Of a stretch of 54,071 nt of DNA, positions 51,270 to 54,071 are shown in pieces. The DNA is taken from the NCBI GenBank assembly GCA_910585815.1, contig CAJUFJ010000021.1:1-54071 (forward strand). Direction: 5' to 3'. The position numbers were made by a program, and so were the translations under genes. The stretch comes from an uncultured Oscillospiraceae bacterium. Its GTDB lineage: Bacteria > Bacillota > Clostridia > Oscillospirales > Oscillospiraceae. The stretch's first letter is position 1. Every line of letters starts with the position of its first letter. The notes under the pieces were generated by a model, which saw nothing but the letters and a program-made list of their open reading frames with translations, made no database searches and had not been told where the DNA came from.

Positions 51270-52337
51270 TCACAGCTTCGCCCGAATCAGCTCGCCCATT
51301 TTGACAGTGCCCACCACTTCCTCGCCGGGCTTGGCGATATCGGCGGTGCGCCAGCCCTCGTTGAGGACGGCGTCCACCGCCGTCTCGATGGCCTGGGCCT
51401 CGGCGGGCAGGTCGAAGGAGTAGCGGAACATCATAGCCACCGACAAAATAGTGGCGATGGGGTTGGCCTTGTCCTGGCCGGCAATGTCGGGTGCGGAGCC
51501 GTGGATGGGCTCATACAGCCCGGGGGCGGTATCGCCGATGGAGGCGGAGGGCAGCAGGCCGATGGAGCCGGTAATCATGGACGCCTCGTCAGACAGGATA
51601 TCTCCAAACATGTTCTCGGTGACCACCACGTCAAACTGCCCCGGGTCCCTCACCAGCTGCATGGCGGCGTTGTCCACCAGCACGTCCTCATACTGCACGT
51701 CGGGGTACTCCTCCGCCAGCCTGTGCATCACCTGCCGCCACAGCCGGGAGGTCTCCAGCACGTTGGCCTTGTCCACGCTGGCCAGCTTCTTGCTCCGCAG
51801 CCGGGCCAGCTCAAAGCCCCGGCGGCCGATGCGCTCAATCTCCTTCTCGGAGTAGGCCATCAGGTCGCTGGCCTCCTCCCCCCTGTCCTCGGTCTGGTAG
51901 CGGTCCCGCTTGCCGAAGTATACCCCGCCCGTCAGCTCCCGGACGATCATCAGGTCGATGCCCTGGTCATTTTTCAGGGGGCAGGACTCCGCCAGGGCGG
52001 GCCGCAGGGCGGCGGGGCGGAGGTTGGCATACAGCCCCAGGTCCTTGCGGATGGACAGCAGGGCGGTCTCGGGGCGCTTGTCCGGGTCGGTGGCATGGCC
52101 CCACTTGGGTCCGCCCACCGCCCCCAGCAGCACGGCGTCGCAGGCCCTGCACTGCTCGGCGGTGCCGTCGGGGTAGCTCTTGCCCACCGCGTCGATGGCG
52201 CGGCCGCCCATGAGAACGTCCACATACTCAAAGGTGTGGCCGAACTTTGCACCGATGGCGTCCATCACCTTGACGGCCTCCCCCACCACCTCGGGGCCGA
52301 TGCCGTCGCCCTTAATGAGGGCGATTTTATAGTTCAT
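51270..52337 (-). CDS. leuB: 3-Isopropylmalate dehydrogenase
   Basis: 355 residues, full length. KIALIKGDGIGPEVVGEAVK, RELTGGVYFGKRD, NMFGDILSDEASMITGSIGL and EPIHGSAPDIAGQ are diagnostic. It oxidises and decarboxylates 3-isopropylmalate with NAD in leucine synthesis. The ATG at 52337 lies inside the end of the preceding orphan gene, with AGGAGAATC upstream. It is separated from leuD by three unrelated small genes. Confidence 0.95.
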   Translation of the reverse strand: MNYKIALIKGDGIGPEVVGEAVKVMDAIGAKFGHTFEYVDVLMGGRAIDAVGKSYPDGTAEQCRACDAVLLGAVGGPKWGHATDPDKRPETALLSIRKDLGLYANLRPAALRPALAESCPLKNDQGIDLMIVRELTGGVYFGKRDRYQTEDRGEEASDLMAYSEKEIERIGRRGFELARLRSKKLASVDKANVLETSRLWRQVMHRLAEEYPDVQYEDVLVDNAAMQLVRDPGQFDVVVTENMFGDILSDEASMITGSIGLLPSASIGDTAPGLYEPIHGSAPDIAGQDKANPIATILSVAMMFRYSFDLPAEAQAIETAVDAVLNEGWRTADIAKPGEEVVGTVKMGELIRAKL

Positions 52338-52866
52338 AGCTTGATTCTCCTATCCTTCTAAAAATATCCACCTCGCTGGAGGTTCCGACGGCCATATAAT
52401 TACCGCACCGGCTGAATCCAAAGGTTTGCGGCTCATAGTCGTCAAAAATCACGGTGCAGGCTTCGGGACGCTGCTGCCATATGGTATAGCGGGGCATGAA
52501 AATAATCTGTTCCCTGGGCCAGAAAGGAGCGGCCCGGTCCAAATGCTCTCCCGCCGGAGAGAACCTGCGCAGGCCCCCTCCCCACTCGCCCGCGATGGGA
52601 ATCAGCTCGTCCCCCAGGGGCTCGGCGCAGGCAATCAGATCATCCTCGTCATAGTTCTCCGCGCAGCAGGTCATTTCCCAGGTCCGGCAGTCGATGACGC
52701 TCTGACTCTGCGAGGAGATGACCACCAGCTTTTCGGTTTGGACAGCGGAAAAGCCCAGGTATGTCAGCCCGCCCACCGCGAAGGTCTCCTTCTCCCAGCC
52801 GGCAGGCACGCCGTGCGGAATCTTTTCCAGCAGCGCCAGCAGACGGTTTCGGTGTTCTGCTTCCAT
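52327..52866 (-). CDS. Hypothetical protein in the leu operon
   Basis: 179 residues, soluble, acidic, with several Trp and a beta-rich pattern (TYLGFSAVQTEKLVVISSQS, FGFSRCGNYMAVGTSSEVD). It reads like a cytoplasmic beta-propeller-like or immunity-type protein, but I do not recognise the family. Its 3' end overlaps leuB by 11 bp. Confidence 0.6.
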   Translation of the reverse strand: MEAEHRNRLLALLEKIPHGVPAGWEKETFAVGGLTYLGFSAVQTEKLVVISSQSQSVIDCRTWEMTCCAENYDEDDLIACAEPLGDELIPIAGEWGGGLRRFSPAGEHLDRAAPFWPREQIIFMPRYTIWQQRPEACTVIFDDYEPQTFGFSRCGNYMAVGTSSEVDIFRRIGESSYEL

Positions 52867-52876
52867 CGCTCACCCC

Positions 52877-53197
52877 TCACTCCGGCCAGACCTGGCGGCA
52901 CTTGCCATACTCCGCCCCCGATTCCTCGGAGATCAGCACCAGGGCGGACTTGGACAGGTCATTTTCACAGAACTGCTCCGTTTTCAGCAACTCCACGATT
53001 TTGGGCCACCAGCCCTCCGCGTCCTCGGTCTCCAGCCAGACGGCCAGGATATGGCCTTCCTCGTCCACATAGTCATAACCGTTGTCCTGCACCGCTCCCT
53101 GAGACCACTCCTCAATCCGGTCGGGCAGGGTGTAGCGGATATCCAGGTCCGGGTTTTCCATCTTGCGGGAGTCCATGCTGATGATGATAGCCGACAT
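52877..53197 (-). CDS. Hypothetical protein in the leu operon
   Basis: 106 residues, soluble and acidic (SMDSRKMENPDLDIRYTLPD start). AGGAGTGG precedes the ATG. No motif recognised; size and charge resemble small immunity proteins of contact-toxin systems, but no toxin gene is near. Confidence 0.55.
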   Translation of the reverse strand: MSAIIISMDSRKMENPDLDIRYTLPDRIEEWSQGAVQDNGYDYVDEEGHILAVWLETEDAEGWWPKIVELLKTEQFCENDLSKSALVLISEESGAEYGKCRQVWPE

Positions 53198-53201
53198 TTT
53201 C

Positions 53202-53507
53202 TTACCACTCCTGTTGAATTTTTGTGTTCAACTGCACCTCTACCTCGCTAATTGGCAAATCCCCATATGCACCGCAAAGCAGTTCCTCAACTTCCATTCT
53301 GCGTCCAGTATTGAGTTGGTCATCATGCGGAATATCCGAAAAATCATACTCAATCCCATCTATTGTTACCAAATCACAGTCGTATTCGTCCAATATAACC
53401 TGTTTTGGTTTTTTACCGGTGTATACCGATTTAATCAGTCCAAAATAATCTTCCACAACGGTTGAAATGTCTTCTTCCGCAACCGTCATTTTATCTTCCT
53501 CATTCAT
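53202..53507 (-). CDS. Hypothetical protein in the leu operon
   Basis: 101 residues, strongly acidic. ATG 53507 overlaps the leuD stop as ATGA, so it is translated by coupling from leuD. It ends 4 bp before the next orphan's start. Family not recognised. Confidence 0.6.
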   Translation of the reverse strand: MNEEDKMTVAEEDISTVVEDYFGLIKSVYTGKKPKQVILDEYDCDLVTIDGIEYDFSDIPHDDQLNTGRRMEVEELLCGAYGDLPISEVEVQLNTKIQQEW

Positions 53508-53989
53508 TTCGCCACGCCCCTTTCTTTCAGAGAGTTAAGCAGCCCGCCGCTTTTGATAATGCCGTCGATAAACTCCGGGAAGGGGGCGGCCTTGTAGGTC
53601 TTACCGGTGGTTACATCGGTAATCACGCCGCTGGCAAAGTCCACCTCCACCTGGTCCCCGGCCTGGATCTCCTCCGCCGCCTGGGGGCACTCCACGATGG
53701 GGAAGCCGATATTGATGGCGTTGCGGTAGAAGATGCGGGCGAAGGAGGGGGCAATCACACATTTCACCCCGCAGGACTTGATGGCCAGGGGGGCGTGCTC
53801 CCGGCTGGAGCCGCAGCCGAAGTTGGGCCCGGCCACGATGATGTCCCCCGCCTCCACGGTGGAGGCGAATTTTTCATCGATGTCCTCCATACAGTGGCTG
53901 GCCAGCGCCGCCGGGGAGGGGTCGTTCAGGTGCCGCGCCGGGATGATGACGTCGGTGTCCACATTGGCGCCGTATTTGTAAACTTTCAT
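53504..53989 (-). CDS. leuD: 3-Isopropylmalate dehydratase small subunit
   Basis: 161 residues, the short LeuD form. KYGANVDTDVIIPARHLNDP and GPNFGCGSSREHAPLAIKSC are signature stretches. It pairs with LeuC, whose gene should lie upstream beyond the window edge. It isomerises isopropylmalate in leucine synthesis. Confidence 0.95.
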   Translation of the reverse strand: MKVYKYGANVDTDVIIPARHLNDPSPAALASHCMEDIDEKFASTVEAGDIIVAGPNFGCGSSREHAPLAIKSCGVKCVIAPSFARIFYRNAINIGFPIVECPQAAEEIQAGDQVEVDFASGVITDVTTGKTYKAAPFPEFIDGIIKSGGLLNSLKERGVAK

Positions 53990-54020
53990 GGTATCAATTC
54001 CTTTCTGTTCCGCTTTTAAG

Positions 54021-54055
54021 GCCCCTTTTGAAAGGGGCTGTCAGCCGAAGGCTGA
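54021..54055. repeat. Two small hairpins upstream of leuD
   Basis: GCCCCTTTTGAAAGGGGC (54021-54038) and TCAGCCGAAGGCTGA (54041-54055) are adjacent short dyads. The GCTGTCAGCCGAAGGCTGACTGA string resembles dispersed palindromic repeats of GC-rich Bacillota. The element may continue past the window edge. Confidence 0.5.
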
Positions 54056-54071
54056 CTGAGGATTGCGTTTT

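Noticed and set aside
1..54071. CRISPR arrays, tRNA, rRNA, prophage or toxin-antitoxin modules
   Set aside because: I looked for spaced direct repeats, RNA gene signatures and phage structural genes and saw none that I could support.

Overview
The window looks like a chromosome segment of a GC-rich, Gram-positive gut-type anaerobe of the Bacillota (Oscillospiraceae-like, e.g. a Flavonifractor or Lawsonibacter relative). This is inferred from strong AGGAGG ribosome sites, a class B sortase with a wall-sorting signal, a Gram-positive style pel operon, EtfAB-linked acyl-CoA chemistry and sodium/solute symporters. No rRNA, tRNA or other placing marker is present, so the assignment is soft.

Layout. 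(1) 1-265: the 5' end of a probable IS5-type transposase carrying an internal palindrome. (2) 288-16073: a catabolic island with two LysR regulators, three paralogous SSS symporters, an acyl-CoA dehydrogenase, EtfB/EtfA, a crotonase, a CaiB-type CoA transferase, an aldehyde dehydrogenase and two paralogous iron alcohol dehydrogenases. The likely job is uptake of one or more small carboxylates or alcohols, CoA activation by transfer, and reduction or oxidation; the substrate is unknown. (3) 16660-24878: tandem cyclic-di-GMP-I riboswitches followed by a wall-anchored Cys-rich surface protein, class B sortase, lipoprotein transglutaminase and a compact type IV pilus-like set (PilC/GspF, four small membrane-anchored pilin-like proteins, PilT ATPase). 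(4) 25401-39373, minus strand: a ten-gene exopolysaccharide operon built around PelD-, PelE-, DUF2194-, PelF- and PelG-like proteins, extended by glycosyltransferases, a DUF2304-like protein and a DUF4874/DUF4832 protein. (5) 39418-40447: a candidate invertible promoter (two inverted sites around 131 bp that contain an extended -10 promoter) next to its own tyrosine recombinase gene. (6) 40480-47665: a second polysaccharide locus with five GT2 genes (two a recent tandem duplication), a DUF1919 protein, an FrhB-like ferredoxin protein and a pyruvyl transferase. (7) 47902-54071: AI-2E family permease, purB, and a leu operon (leuD ... leuB) interrupted by three small orphan genes.

How it fits together. 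The main story is a surface/biofilm region wired to cyclic-di-GMP at two levels: RNA aptamers in front of the adhesin/sortase/pilus operon, and a PelD-like receptor with a kept I-site (RQSD) and a dead GGDEF in the exopolysaccharide operon. Above this lies a probable DNA-inversion switch. As sequenced, the strong promoter in the invertible segment points away from pel, so this molecule is predicted to be pel-OFF; inversion would place the promoter about 75-80 nt upstream of the pelD-like gene. All functional claims are from reading the sequence; none has been tested.
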